From JAAUTT01 sp038213375 (GTDB taxonomy: Bacteria > Bacteroidota > Bacteroidia > Bacteroidales > JAAUTT01): a stretch of DNA of 64,000 nucleotides. Both the position numbers and the translations under genes were made by a program. Shown here piece after piece: positions 47,271 to 56,522 of this stretch. A model generated the notes under the pieces. The model was not told where the DNA came from. It saw nothing but the letters and a program-made list of their open reading frames with translations, and made no database searches. The DNA is taken from contig JBBQTB010000029.1 in assembly GCA_038213375.1 (NCBI GenBank), forward strand, positions 6,340 through 70,339. Reading direction: 5' to 3'. Position 1 is the stretch's first letter. Each line of letters starts with the position of its first letter.

Positions 47271-48212
47271 TCACTTGTGTTTGGTGTTGAAATAATTAGC
47301 CGGAGTACCTTTTACATCAACAGTCACACTAAAAATACCTCCACTTAAAGGAAATTGTTTCAGTTTCTCTTCATTCATTCCTGTTTTTGCGGTAGTAATG
47401 TATAATGTGTCTAAATATTTACCCCCAAAAGCACACGAGGTAACGTTTAGTGCAGGCACTTCAACCTTTGCAATCATCTTGCCTGTAAATGGGTTCCAAC
47501 GTCCAACGCAGCTTCCTCCCCAATGAGCTACCCAAAGCATTCCTTCCGAATCAATAGCCATTCCGTCCGGATACCCTATTCCTTTAGGAAATTTAACCGC
47601 TATATGAGCGTTTGAGATATTTCCTGTGTTATTATCGTAATCATATTGCCTGACTTCACCGGTGGGAGTGTCGATATAAAACATCTTGGTTTTGTCAGAC
47701 GACCAAACAATGCCATTTGATGTGGTAATGCTGTCGAGCATTTTAGTGCATTCCGAAGGAGCTATTATTCTATAAAGTGCGGCCTTATATCTTGGACCCA
47801 TTGTTCCAACCCAAAACCGTCCCCATGGATCACATTTACCATCATTAAACCGGTTTTCTATCAGGTCTTTTTCAGGCGAAGTAATTAAACGGAAGATATT
47901 AGCTTTCATATTGAATGCATATACACCGTCTTTTAATGCAACCAAAACACCTCCTGTATCGATCGGTACTACCGTTCCAACCTTTTGTCCGAGAGGGTAA
48001 TGAGTTTCTTTTTTTGAAGCAGGATCGTAGGTGTTTAGTGTTCTCTCATCGATATCAATCCAATATAATTTTTTTTCACCGGGATGCCAAATAGAGCCTT
48101 CGCCTAAAGTGGCCTTTGCATCAAGCAAAAGTGTGGCTTTGTAAATTTTTTGTGCAATGCAAAAACTAAGGCTAATCAATAATAAAATGAAGGATATTAG
48201 TAGGGTTTTCAT
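47271..48212 (-). CDS. SMP-30/gluconolactonase-family protein, exported
   Basis: 313-residue beta-propeller with signal peptide ending FCIA-Q (about 20). Family landmarks: LGEGSIWHPGEKKLYWIDID (metal-ligand Glu in GEGS), the RFNDGKCDPWGRFWVGTM (metal-binding Asn/Asp), TSNGIVWSSD and GYPDGMAIDSEGMLWVAHWGG. Predicted Ca/Zn-dependent lactonase. Beside the sugar oxidoreductase and keto-sugar hydrolase it probably opens an aldonolactone made by oxidation. Confidence 0.9.
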   Translation of the reverse strand: MKTLLISFILLLISLSFCIAQKIYKATLLLDAKATLGEGSIWHPGEKKLYWIDIDERTLNTYDPASKKETHYPLGQKVGTVVPIDTGGVLVALKDGVYAFNMKANIFRLITSPEKDLIENRFNDGKCDPWGRFWVGTMGPRYKAALYRIIAPSECTKMLDSITTSNGIVWSSDKTKMFYIDTPTGEVRQYDYDNNTGNISNAHIAVKFPKGIGYPDGMAIDSEGMLWVAHWGGSCVGRWNPFTGKMIAKVEVPALNVTSCAFGGKYLDTLYITTAKTGMNEEKLKQFPLSGGIFSVTVDVKGTPANYFNTKHK

Positions 48213-48245
48213 TTAAAACTGGTTTAGATGTAAGTTATCCTGGTA

Positions 48246-48704
48246 TTAGTGTTTCATGGCCCGATCCATCTCTCGTTTATGATCTTTTTTCTTAATATCT
48301 TCCCGTTTATCATAGTCGTGTTTCCCTTTCGCGAGGGCTAGTTCGAGCTTTGCCAGGCCTTTTTCGGTAACAAATAAACGGATTGCAATAATAGTAAGAC
48401 CTTTTTCCTGAGTTTTACGTTCAAGTTTAACCAATTCTTTTTTATGAAGCAGAAGTTTTCTGTCGCGCTTTGGATCGTGGTTATTATAAGTGCCCCACCA
48501 ATATTCGGAAACATGCATTCCTTTTACGAATAGTTCGCCATGATGAAAATAGCAATAAGGGTCTACCAGGCTAGCTTTGCTGCCTTTAATCGATTTTATT
48601 TCGGTGCCGGAAAGTTGAATGCCGGCAATGTATTTTTCAAGAAACTCGAAATCGTGCGAGGCCTTCTTATTCCTTATATTGATATTGAATTTATCTTCAG
48701 CCAT
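48246..48704 (-). CDS. smpB: SsrA-binding protein SmpB
   Basis: Partner of tmRNA in rescue of stalled ribosomes. About 152 residues from the ATG at 48704; an in-frame start 14 codons upstream gives a non-family leader. Motifs: INIRNKKASHDFEFLEKYIAGIQLSGTEIKSIK, LVDPYCYF, and the basic tail KGKHDYDKREDIKKKDHKREMDRAMK. No tmRNA gene is seen in the window. 33 nt separate it from the SMP-30 gene. Confidence 0.97.
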   Translation of the reverse strand: MAEDKFNINIRNKKASHDFEFLEKYIAGIQLSGTEIKSIKGSKASLVDPYCYFHHGELFVKGMHVSEYWWGTYNNHDPKRDRKLLLHKKELVKLERKTQEKGLTIIAIRLFVTEKGLAKLELALAKGKHDYDKREDIKKKDHKREMDRAMKH

Positions 48705-48759
48705 AATAATAAATAAAATGGGACTATACCCCGCCAAAAATAACAAATTATTACGATAC

Positions 48760-49350
48760 TTATTTCATTAAAAGTACTACTCCAAAAATGCCGGTAAATA
48801 TTGCGCCAAGTATAAGGTTTAAGATTACAAAAACGCCGAGAATAATAAGGTTTGACACTACAACAAAACCAGCTTTGTTATCTTCAGGGGTGTGTAAAAC
48901 GGTTGAACTTCCCAGCCAGAAAAGATAGATGGAATATAATCCCAGAATATATAACTCGCGTAAAAAGGGCAAAAGGTTGGTGATAGCAGCCGCTGCGAAA
49001 TATGCACTAAGAGAGTAAATAACAAGTCTGTAGCATGAATTTAAATCTTTTTTTGAGCTAAAACTCGTGGTAAGTTCAGTAATGATAATTGCTGAGAGGT
49101 ACATTCCTGCATAGGCATTTCCAAACACGAAAATAGCTTTAAATAAAATTGCAGCAATTGAAAAGGTCAGTCTTGATTGAAATATGGAATCGCCAATTAT
49201 TGAACAAAATGCGACCATCAGCATTAGTGGTAGGGCATATTGTTTGATGAGTTGGTTTTTTGTATGTGCTTCCAATTCGATGGTTTTCCATTCGGATTTT
49301 GGATTGAGAATAAGGTTTTTAAATCGATTGAAAACAAAACTGAAATTCAT
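48760..49350 (-). CDS. Yip1-family membrane protein
   Basis: 196 residues with five predicted membrane helices (about 33-52, 62-84, 108-128, 133-148, 160-192). The N-terminal FNRFKNLILNPKSEWKTIE is a hallmark of bacterial Yip1-domain proteins, which typically precede a DUF-type or transport neighbour. Function unknown. It starts after a strong terminator and reads toward smpB, 55 nt away. Confidence 0.82.
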   Translation of the reverse strand: MNFSFVFNRFKNLILNPKSEWKTIELEAHTKNQLIKQYALPLMLMVAFCSIIGDSIFQSRLTFSIAAILFKAIFVFGNAYAGMYLSAIIITELTTSFSSKKDLNSCYRLVIYSLSAYFAAAAITNLLPFLRELYILGLYSIYLFWLGSSTVLHTPEDNKAGFVVVSNLIILGVFVILNLILGAIFTGIFGVVLLMK

Positions 49351-49434
49351 AGCTCATTTTGTTTTAGTTAAGCAAAACAAAGTTAACAAAAATTAGGATG
49401 TGGCTAAATTTTCAAAACCTATTCCTAAAAAAAC

Positions 49435-49468
49435 AAATGCCGGAATTCATTTCTGCATTCCGGCATTT
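49435..49468 (-). terminator. Terminator after the S9 peptidase gene
   Basis: AAATGCCGGAAT and ATTCCGGCATTT pair around a 10-nt loop; on the minus strand the stem is followed by GTTTTTTT. It lies 27 nt past the stop of the S9 peptidase. Confidence 0.92.
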
Positions 49469-49494
49469 ATTTTTAATCACCAAATCTTCACAAT

Positions 49495-51594
49495 TTACTT
49501 CTTCAACCACTTATCCAGCCAACCGAAAAATTCGCGTTGCCAAAGGATGCTGTTTTGTGGTTTAAGAACCCAGTGACTCTCATCGGGGAAGAAAAGTAAT
49601 TTGCTGGGAATCCCCCGAAGTTGCGCTACATTAAAAGCCTGTAGGCTTTCGGTATAAGGGATGCGGAAGTCATTTGCGCCGGTGATGAGCATAATCGGAG
49701 TATCCCATTTTTCAACATACAGGTGAGGAGAAAATTGAGTAAAGCTCTTTGGTTTGGGTTTATCCCAATAGTGTCCTCCCAAATCGTGATTGGTAAAAAA
49801 TACCTCTTCGGTCGCTGCACTCTGGCTTTCGAGGTTAAACATTCCGCAATGGGAGATAAATACTTTGAATCGTTTTTCATGACATCCGGCAAGGTACAAC
49901 ACTGAATAGCCTCCGTAACTTGCACCTACAGCGCCCAAACGATCGGCATCAACATAGGGTTCTTTCTTAATATCGTCCACAGCACTAAGATAATCCTTGA
50001 TGTTTTGTCCGCCATAATCGCCCGAAATCTGATCATTCCAAGCTTGTCCAAAGGTAGGTAATCCGCGGCGATTGGGGGCAATCACAATGTAATCGTTGGC
50101 AGCCATAATCTGCATATTCCAGCGGAACGAGAAAAACTGCGAAACGGCGCTTTGTGGTCCGCCTTCGCAGAATAACAATACAGGATATTTTTTCTTTGGA
50201 TTGAACGTTGGCGGATAGATCACCCAGGTTTGCATATCCTTTCCATCGGTGGTTTTTACCCAACGTTCCTCCACTTTACCGAACTTTATGGCATCGTAGA
50301 TATTCTTATTGGTGAAGGTTAGCTCTGTTTCATTGCCAGTTGCAGCATCAATCTTAAAGATTTCGGTGGAAAGGGACATCGACATTTTTGTGCCAACCAT
50401 TACACCATTGCTGAATAATAATGAGGTGTAATCATGTGGCCCTTTGGTGATCGCTAATGGTTTGCTGGTTTCCACATCAACAGAGTAAACCTGGTAGGTT
50501 GCGTTGATGCCGCTGATGAAATAAATCTTTTTTCCGTCACCACTCCAGTTGAAGTTTGCTGCACTTTGATCGAGATTTTGGGTGAGGTATTTTTTGGTTT
50601 TAGTGTCGACATCATACACAAACAAACGGGCTTTGTCGGATTCGAAACCAGGTGTTTCCATGCTTTGGAAAGCTATTTTTTTACCGTCGGGCGAAAAAAC
50701 TGGATATTTATCGTATCCCATCATGCCATCGGTGATATTTTCAGTGGTTTTGGTTTCGACATTATACAAATAGATGTCGGAATTGGTGCTAATGGCGAAT
50801 TCTTTTCCTTTCAGCTTTTTACAGGAATAAGCCAATAGCTTGCCATCGGGGCTCCAGCCAATTTCTGCATTGTCGAAATAGGGTGGGAGCGGAGAGTCGA
50901 AAGGCTGACCTTTCAATATATCGGTTCCTTCGGTGATTTTTCCGTCTTTAATGTCGGAAATAAAAAGATGGCTGTAAGCATAATCGTGCCATGAATCCCA
51001 GTGACGATACATTAAATCGTCGATAATGCGGCCTTTTGCCAACGGAAGATCAGGGTATTTGTCCTGAGTAGTCGAATCCATTTTCACATCCTGCATATAA
51101 AATAACCGTGCTCCATTGGCGGCAATTTCAAAGCCATTGATGTCACTTTTTACTGAAGATGCCTGGGTTTTGTCAGAACCATCCGCCTTCATGGTCCATA
51201 TTTGAGAAGTCTCGTCTTTGGTGCAGAGAAAGGCTATGCTTTCGTTGGCAATCCAACGTGGATTGTTGCACGAAGGAAAATCGACCGTAAGGTTTTTTGG
51301 TTCGCCACCATTGCTAGGAACACTATAAATCCAGGTGTGACGTTTGTTGGTTTTAGCGTCGTAACGCGATACATTATAAATCACCGTTTTTCCGTCGGGC
51401 GACAATTGAGCTTCTGCAACCCGGCCAAATTTCCATAATAGTTCCGGAGTAAGTTTACCTCCTGATATTTCCTGAGGAGTAAGCTGGTTGGTAAAATCGC
51501 CTTCCTCTTTTGGCGCACTGCTATGGCTTGCGGGCTTACAGCCAAAGAATGTCAATGACGAAATAAATACGATGCAATATAGAAATCTGTTCAT
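49495..51594 (-). CDS. S9-family (prolyl oligopeptidase-type) serine peptidase lipoprotein
   Basis: 699 residues from the ATG at 51594, which starts a signal with lipobox LTFFGC; 15 extra in-frame residues upstream are not signal-like. An N-terminal beta-propeller (about 45-430; WD-like repeats such as SPDGKTVIYNVSR, SPDGKKIAFQS) covers a C-terminal alpha/beta hydrolase with GASYGGYS (Ser about 559), GANDFRIPY (Asp about 642) and DESHWVL (His about 674). Cleaves short peptides, as dipeptidyl-peptidase/acylaminoacyl-peptidase relatives do, in the periplasm. Confidence 0.94.
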   Translation of the reverse strand: MNRFLYCIVFISSLTFFGCKPASHSSAPKEEGDFTNQLTPQEISGGKLTPELLWKFGRVAEAQLSPDGKTVIYNVSRYDAKTNKRHTWIYSVPSNGGEPKNLTVDFPSCNNPRWIANESIAFLCTKDETSQIWTMKADGSDKTQASSVKSDINGFEIAANGARLFYMQDVKMDSTTQDKYPDLPLAKGRIIDDLMYRHWDSWHDYAYSHLFISDIKDGKITEGTDILKGQPFDSPLPPYFDNAEIGWSPDGKLLAYSCKKLKGKEFAISTNSDIYLYNVETKTTENITDGMMGYDKYPVFSPDGKKIAFQSMETPGFESDKARLFVYDVDTKTKKYLTQNLDQSAANFNWSGDGKKIYFISGINATYQVYSVDVETSKPLAITKGPHDYTSLLFSNGVMVGTKMSMSLSTEIFKIDAATGNETELTFTNKNIYDAIKFGKVEERWVKTTDGKDMQTWVIYPPTFNPKKKYPVLLFCEGGPQSAVSQFFSFRWNMQIMAANDYIVIAPNRRGLPTFGQAWNDQISGDYGGQNIKDYLSAVDDIKKEPYVDADRLGAVGASYGGYSVLYLAGCHEKRFKVFISHCGMFNLESQSAATEEVFFTNHDLGGHYWDKPKPKSFTQFSPHLYVEKWDTPIMLITGANDFRIPYTESLQAFNVAQLRGIPSKLLFFPDESHWVLKPQNSILWQREFFGWLDKWLKK

Positions 51595-51767
51595 GGATGG
51601 TGTATTTAGATTAAATGTCAAATTTACAGTATCTGCCAATGCGATGCTATACCGGAACAGGAATAATGAAGATGATTTTCGTCAGGAAATTGAAAAGGGG
51701 ACGCAAGAAGCAAGTCGTAAGCAATACAATCCGACTTCCCAAAGTTGGTGGAGAACCCATTTGAAAA

Positions 51768-51797
51768 TAAAAAAAGCCACCTGTATTTCAGGCAGCT
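51768..51797 (-). terminator. Terminator of recA
   Basis: On the minus strand AGCTGCCTG pairs with CAGGTGGCT (two G-U pairs) around a 5-nt loop and is followed by TTTTTT. It starts 24 nt after the recA stop. Confidence 0.8.
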
Positions 51798-51820
51798 ATC
51801 ATATTTAGATTGTTACGCTC

Positions 51821-52879
51821 TTACTTTCTATCAGCCACCAACGCTGCCCTGATTTTTGCGTCCAGCTCGGCGCATAGTTCGGAGTTATCTTTCAAGAGTT
51901 GTTTTACAGCATCGCGGCCCTGTCCTAGTTTGGTTTCGCCATAGCTAAACCACGAACCGCTCTTTTTAATGATTTCGTATTCAACACCAAGGTCGATAAT
52001 CTCGCCTATTTTCGAGATTCCCTCTCCATATATTATATCGAATTCCGCAATTTTGAATGGAGGAGCCAGTTTGTTCTTCACAATCTTCACTTTGGTGCGG
52101 TTACCCATCACGTCATCACCTTCTTTAATCTGACTCAGACGACGAATATCCACACGTACCGATGAGTAAAATTTCAATGCATTACCTCCGGTAGTTGTTT
52201 CGGGATTTCCGAACATCACCCCGATTTTATCGCGCAACTGGTTGATAAATACACAGCAGGTATTGGTTTTGCTGATGTTGGCAGTAAGCTTGCGCAATGC
52301 CTGCGACATCAACCTGGCTTGTAAACCCATTTTGGAATCGCCCATTTCACCTTCAATTTCGGCTTTAGGAGTTAAGGCTGCCACCGAATCGATCACAATA
52401 ATGTCGATTGCTCCCGAACGGATAAGGGCATCGGTAATTTCAAGGGCTTGCTCGCCGTTATCGGGTTGAGATATGTATAGATTTTCAACATCAATGCCAA
52501 GATTTTCAGCATATAAGCGGTCGAAAGCATGTTCAGCATCGATATATGCCGCAATACCGCCGGCTTTTTGAGCTTCGGCGATGGCATGAATTGCAAGAGT
52601 GGTTTTACCGGACGATTCAGGTCCGAAAATCTCGATAACACGTCCGCGTGGATATCCGCCAATGCCAAGGGCTATATCAAGTGCAATGGAACCCGACGAA
52701 ATAGATGGAACCAGAACTGTGGCACGGTCGCCCATTTTTAAAATGGTGCCTTTACCATAATCTTTATCAATTTTGTCGAGGGTGAGCTGCAGTGCTTTCA
52801 GCTTTTCCAAATTGACCTCTTTTACCTTAGAATCTTTTCCTTCTTTAGAGTTTTTGGTGTCTTTTGCTTCTTTGTCCAT
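51821..52879 (-). CDS. recA: Recombinase RecA
   Basis: 352 residues. Walker A GPESSGKTTL (86-95), Walker B region IIVIDSVAAL, the L2-adjacent NQLRDKIGVMFGNPETTTGG and the highly acidic-free C-terminus ADRK. The extra N-terminal 20 residues are Lys/Asp-rich, a Bacteroidota trait. It has a clear promoter (separate entry) and its own terminator, so it is monocistronic. bcp lies upstream on the same strand. Confidence 0.98.
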   Translation of the reverse strand: MDKEAKDTKNSKEGKDSKVKEVNLEKLKALQLTLDKIDKDYGKGTILKMGDRATVLVPSISSGSIALDIALGIGGYPRGRVIEIFGPESSGKTTLAIHAIAEAQKAGGIAAYIDAEHAFDRLYAENLGIDVENLYISQPDNGEQALEITDALIRSGAIDIIVIDSVAALTPKAEIEGEMGDSKMGLQARLMSQALRKLTANISKTNTCCVFINQLRDKIGVMFGNPETTTGGNALKFYSSVRVDIRRLSQIKEGDDVMGNRTKVKIVKNKLAPPFKIAEFDIIYGEGISKIGEIIDLGVEYEIIKKSGSWFSYGETKLGQGRDAVKQLLKDNSELCAELDAKIRAALVADRK

Positions 52880-52901
52880 TTTTTAATCACTTTGTTTTTG
52901 T

Positions 52902-52935
52902 CAAACTTACATGATTTTTCTGAAAGGACAAAAAA
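52902..52935 (-). promoter_or_regulatory. recA promoter (-33/-7)
   Basis: Minus-strand -7 box TAAGTTTG (complement 52902-52909) is a perfect TAnnTTTG; a -33 TTTTTTG (complement 52929-52935) lies 19 nt upstream. The -7 box is 22 nt from the ATG. No LexA-like palindrome is evident. Confidence 0.8.
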
Positions 52936-52992
52936 GGTTAAGAAGTTAAGAGTTCAAAGTGGGCAAAGCCCTAACTCATAACTTTTCACTTC

Positions 52993-53451
52993 TCACACCT
53001 GCTCCAGAATCTGCTTCGCATGCTCCAACGTCTTTACCTTTTCGATCACCTTTTCGATAGCGCCAGTTTCGGAGATAATAAAGGTAGAACGGATGATTCC
53101 TTCATAACTTTTCCCATACATTTTTTTCTCGCCCCAAGCTCCGTAAGCCTGAATAACCGCTTTGTCGGTATCTGCAATTAGCCTGAAGGGCAAATTATGT
53201 TTCTGAATAAACCCTTGGTGCGACTTTGTTGTGTCGGCACTTACTCCAATGATATCGTAACCATGCTTTTTCAAATCCTGATAACCATCGCGCAAACTGC
53301 ATGCTTCGTCGGTGCAGCCTGGTGTGTTATCTTTAGGGTAAAAATATAATACTACTTTTTTGCCTTTGTAATCCGATAAACTAATTGGTTTTCCATCCTG
53401 ATCAATCCCTTTGATTTCTGGCGCTTTATCGCCTGTTTTAAGTGTTACCAT
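52993..53451 (-). CDS. bcp: Thioredoxin-dependent peroxiredoxin (Bcp/PrxQ)
   Basis: 152-residue peroxidase reducing hydroperoxides with thioredoxin. The active site is YPKDNTPGCTDEACSLRD: peroxidatic Cys46 and resolving Cys51 five residues apart, the alpha-type PrxQ arrangement. 113 nt upstream of recA, whose promoter lies in that gap. Confidence 0.96.
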   Translation of the reverse strand: MVTLKTGDKAPEIKGIDQDGKPISLSDYKGKKVVLYFYPKDNTPGCTDEACSLRDGYQDLKKHGYDIIGVSADTTKSHQGFIQKHNLPFRLIADTDKAVIQAYGAWGEKKMYGKSYEGIIRSTFIISETGAIEKVIEKVKTLEHAKQILEQV

Positions 53452-53612
53452 AGAAAAATATATATTTTGAAGTCATAAGCAATAAAATCCGGCAAGCCGA
53501 ACTAAAAAATAATTAAAACAAGCAGATACGAAATCTTATATTCTGAAGTCAGAAGATTTTAACCCCGTCAGCTTCATTTTCATCGTTTAAACAAAATCTG
53601 CATAAGAAAGTT

Positions 53613-53620
53613 TATCTTTG
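53613..53620 (+). promoter_or_regulatory. -7 box before TPR-PD40-SPOR gene
   Basis: TATCTTTG matches TAnnTTTG, 26 nt before the start codon. No convincing -33 element. Confidence 0.5.
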
Positions 53621-53646
53621 TTTCCCGAAAAATGATTAGTTAGATA

Positions 53647-55590
53647 ATGAAATTGCCTATTTGTTGTTTCTTTTTTATTATTGCTTTAACAGTACCAATT
53701 TCGATTTTGGCACAATATACTCCGCAGGAAGAAGCCTTAACGCTTTTTGAAGACAATCAATATTCCGATGCACTACCAATTTTCAAACGATTAACCTCGC
53801 TTTTTCCTAAAGATCCCCGTTACCAATATTATTTGGGTATTTGCATGGTACAGTCGAATACGGAACTTAAAAAAGCGTTGGATTACCTTTCGTTTGCCGC
53901 TGAAAAAACGGTTCCTCGTGATGTGTATTTTTTTATAGGAAAAGCACTCCTTTATCAGTATAAATTCAATGAGGCATTAGATGCATTTCTAAAATTTCAA
54001 CAATTTGGAGAACGAAGCGAAAAGGAACGTTGGCAATGCGATAATCACATTGCCATGGCCCGAAATGGTCAGCGTATGATTGAAAAAGAATGTAAGATTA
54101 ATGTTTATAAGGCAGATACCATTAGTCGAAAGGAGTTGTTCAGCTATTACAACCGTTTTCTTGTGAGTGGAAAATTCCGGGAAATAGCCGACCACAGTTT
54201 TCCGTTTGCCGAGTCAAAAGATCGCAGCACATGGAGATTTGTGCCCTCTATGCTCAATAAAAACGAAGTGGTATACGAAAGTTCATCCACACCCGCCAGA
54301 AAAAACAGAGACCTGGTAACGGTAAGAAAAAATTCAGACGATAGTTGGTCGCGACCTGAAAACCTCGGCTCGGTTATTAATTCATCATTTGATGAGGATT
54401 ATGCTTATTTCAATGCCAGTGAGTCAGCCTTATATTTTGCTTCCAAAGGGCATAACTCCATGGGTGGATATGATGTATTTAAATCAATATTTAACCCCAA
54501 TTCGAAAAGTTGGTCAGCTCCCATAAATCTTGGTTACCCCATTAATACGCCATATGACGATTTTCTTTTTGTACCATCTGATGATCAAACACAGGCAATG
54601 TTTGCTTCAAACAGAGGCACTCATGGTGATAAGCTTGTGATCTATACCGTTTCATTTGAAAGGGATTATACTTTTGGGGATATTTCGACGAACAAAGATT
54701 TAATTAACAGGTCGAATTTTAGAATAATACCAAAACCACCGGTCGACAATTTTAAAAAGGAGACTAAGCATGAACAGGGGTATAGGTCTGTGGGAATAGC
54801 CAAAAAATCAACAGGATCGAATGCTTATCCTGCTGTATTATTGCAACAGAAGGATTATAATGATCAGTTGAACAAAGCACTTCAATTTCAACTTCAAAGC
54901 GACTCGCTTAGCCGTGTAGCAGAGAATTTGAGACAAAAATCGCTGACGGCAAAAAATGAACAGGAAAAAGAACGTTACCGGAATGAAATTTTATTGCTGG
55001 ATCAGCGGTCGAAAGCAATGCAGCTAAAGGCTGATGAGTTTTATGAAAGGGCCAGAACATATGAGTTGCAATATGCTGAAAGGAACGAAAATAGCGTGCA
55101 AACCACAAAAATTAGTGAAGATAAGGTTCGTAAAGCTTTTAGAAAGAACGATTCTGGTAAATCCAAGCAATCTGAAGTTGAAAAAATTGCTTCCAAAAAC
55201 TCTGAAAAAAAACAGACTATTCAAACAAAATCTAAATCAACCCTTGTTTACGAGTTTAAAGTGATGGCAAAATCACCATATACCTCAGTTGATCAAATAC
55301 CTTTAAACCAACCCTTACCAGCTGGATTAATTTACAAGATACAAATGGGCGCATTTTCCAAAATTATTGAACCTGATCAGTTTAAAGGCATTATTCCTAT
55401 AAGTGGGGTAACCCTGCAAAAAGGAGCTGTCACCAAATATTATGCAGGTTTATTTAATCGGCTTGCTGATGCCGAAAAAGCATTGAATAGAATTAAAGAA
55501 TTTGGGTTTGGGGATTCTTATATTGTCTCCTTTTATGATGGTAAAACTATACCTGTAAATCGAGCCCTGGAAATAGAAAACGACAAATAA
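53647..55590 (+). CDS. TPR-PD40-SPOR envelope protein
   Basis: 647 residues with signal peptide ending SILA-Q (about 23). Order of parts: TPR-like helices (about 30-165, e.g. FEDNQYSDALPIFKRL), PD40/WD40-type blades (about 190-340; GGYDVFKSIFNPNSKSWSAPINLGYPINT is the classic Bacteroidota PD40 text), a Gln/Lys/Glu-rich coiled coil (about 410-530), and a C-terminal SPOR domain (about 560-630; IYKIQMGAFSKIIEPDQF and KYYAGLFNRLADAEKAL). SPOR domains bind denuded septal peptidoglycan, so this is likely a cell-wall-attached envelope protein. It has the layout of OmpA-less PorE/SprE-like relatives but lacks the OmpA domain. Confidence 0.88.
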   Translation: MKLPICCFFFIIALTVPISILAQYTPQEEALTLFEDNQYSDALPIFKRLTSLFPKDPRYQYYLGICMVQSNTELKKALDYLSFAAEKTVPRDVYFFIGKALLYQYKFNEALDAFLKFQQFGERSEKERWQCDNHIAMARNGQRMIEKECKINVYKADTISRKELFSYYNRFLVSGKFREIADHSFPFAESKDRSTWRFVPSMLNKNEVVYESSSTPARKNRDLVTVRKNSDDSWSRPENLGSVINSSFDEDYAYFNASESALYFASKGHNSMGGYDVFKSIFNPNSKSWSAPINLGYPINTPYDDFLFVPSDDQTQAMFASNRGTHGDKLVIYTVSFERDYTFGDISTNKDLINRSNFRIIPKPPVDNFKKETKHEQGYRSVGIAKKSTGSNAYPAVLLQQKDYNDQLNKALQFQLQSDSLSRVAENLRQKSLTAKNEQEKERYRNEILLLDQRSKAMQLKADEFYERARTYELQYAERNENSVQTTKISEDKVRKAFRKNDSGKSKQSEVEKIASKNSEKKQTIQTKSKSTLVYEFKVMAKSPYTSVDQIPLNQPLPAGLIYKIQMGAFSKIIEPDQFKGIIPISGVTLQKGAVTKYYAGLFNRLADAEKALNRIKEFGFGDSYIVSFYDGKTIPVNRALEIENDK

Positions 55591-55740
55591 TAAAATACTT
55601 GGGTATTGTGTACTGTTATTTCAAATGAATAATTATTTTTGTTATATTAATTGCTGTAAATTAAGTTAGCTGGATTAGCATTAAGATTGCTAAAATTATA
55701 AGTTTCTTAATACCAACAGAGAGATTAAAATTCAGATAAC

Positions 55741-56025
55741 GTGAGATCAAAGAAGGAACTTCCTGAAAAATACCATTTTGAAGAAGAAGTTAGTGGAAGA
55801 CGTGGAAAAAGTTTTTTAACACTTCACAACGATGATGTCCATACGTTTGATTATGTAATAGAGTCGCTTATGGATGTGTGTGAGCATGATTTGGTTCAGG
55901 CCGAACAATGTGCTTATATCGTGCATTACAAAGGCAGGTGCGATGTTAAAAAGGGTAGTATTGATAGTCTTCAACCCATGAAGTTGAAATTGATTAATAA
56001 AGGACTGCTAGCCACAATTGAGTAA
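55741..56025 (+). CDS. clpS: ClpS adaptor of the Clp protease
   Basis: 94 residues starting at GTG (55741). Core motifs LTLHNDDVHTFDYVIESL (the N-degron-binding NDD region, about 31-48), HDLVQAEQCAYIVHYKGRCDV, and the C-terminal strand. Delivers N-end-rule substrates to ClpAP/ClpCP; it can also act with ClpX-like partners in Bacteroidota. First of the small group clpS-nfeD-floA on the plus strand. Confidence 0.95.
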   Translation: MRSKKELPEKYHFEEEVSGRRGKSFLTLHNDDVHTFDYVIESLMDVCEHDLVQAEQCAYIVHYKGRCDVKKGSIDSLQPMKLKLINKGLLATIE

Positions 56026-56049
56026 CTTCTTTAAATTTAATATAAATAT

Positions 56050-56517
56050 ATGCTTATCGTTTCAATTGCGTTATTGATCATTTTTGGTATCGCATTAATA
56101 ATTCTCGAATTTCTTATTTTACCCGGAATTACTATCGCATTTATTGGTGGTGCTGTGCTTATGGGTTTGGGAGTATATATTTCCTATCGGTCATACGGTT
56201 TCGGTGTGGGAAGTTATGTTCTTTTAGGTACTATAGCTTTGTTTTTTATTGCACTTGTTTATTCACTGCGTTCAAAAACCTGGAAAAGACTTGCACTAAA
56301 AAGCGAAATTAACAGTAAAGTAAACACCATTCAGGAGTTTAATATACAAGTGGGTGACAAAGGTGTTACAGTTACCAAGCTTTCTTCCATAGGCAAAGTG
56401 AGAATTAACAATACCATACTTGAAGCCAAATCATTAGGAATGTATATCGACGAAAATACTGAAATAGAAGTAGTTGAAGTTAGCAAATCAGAAATAATAG
56501 TAAAACCTTTAAAATAG
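56050..56517 (+). CDS. NfeD-family membrane protein (short form)
   Basis: 155 residues: three N-terminal membrane helices (about 2-22, 27-50, 58-78) and a C-terminal NfeD OB-fold (about 95-155; GDKGVTVTKLSSIGKVRINN and IEVVEVSKSEIIVKPL). It lacks the ClpP-like protease half of long NfeD. Directly followed by the flotillin gene (5 nt), the conserved pairing of nfeD1b with floA. Confidence 0.93.
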   Translation: MLIVSIALLIIFGIALIILEFLILPGITIAFIGGAVLMGLGVYISYRSYGFGVGSYVLLGTIALFFIALVYSLRSKTWKRLALKSEINSKVNTIQEFNIQVGDKGVTVTKLSSIGKVRINNTILEAKSLGMYIDENTEIEVVEVSKSEIIVKPLK

Positions 56518-56522
56518 CAGAC

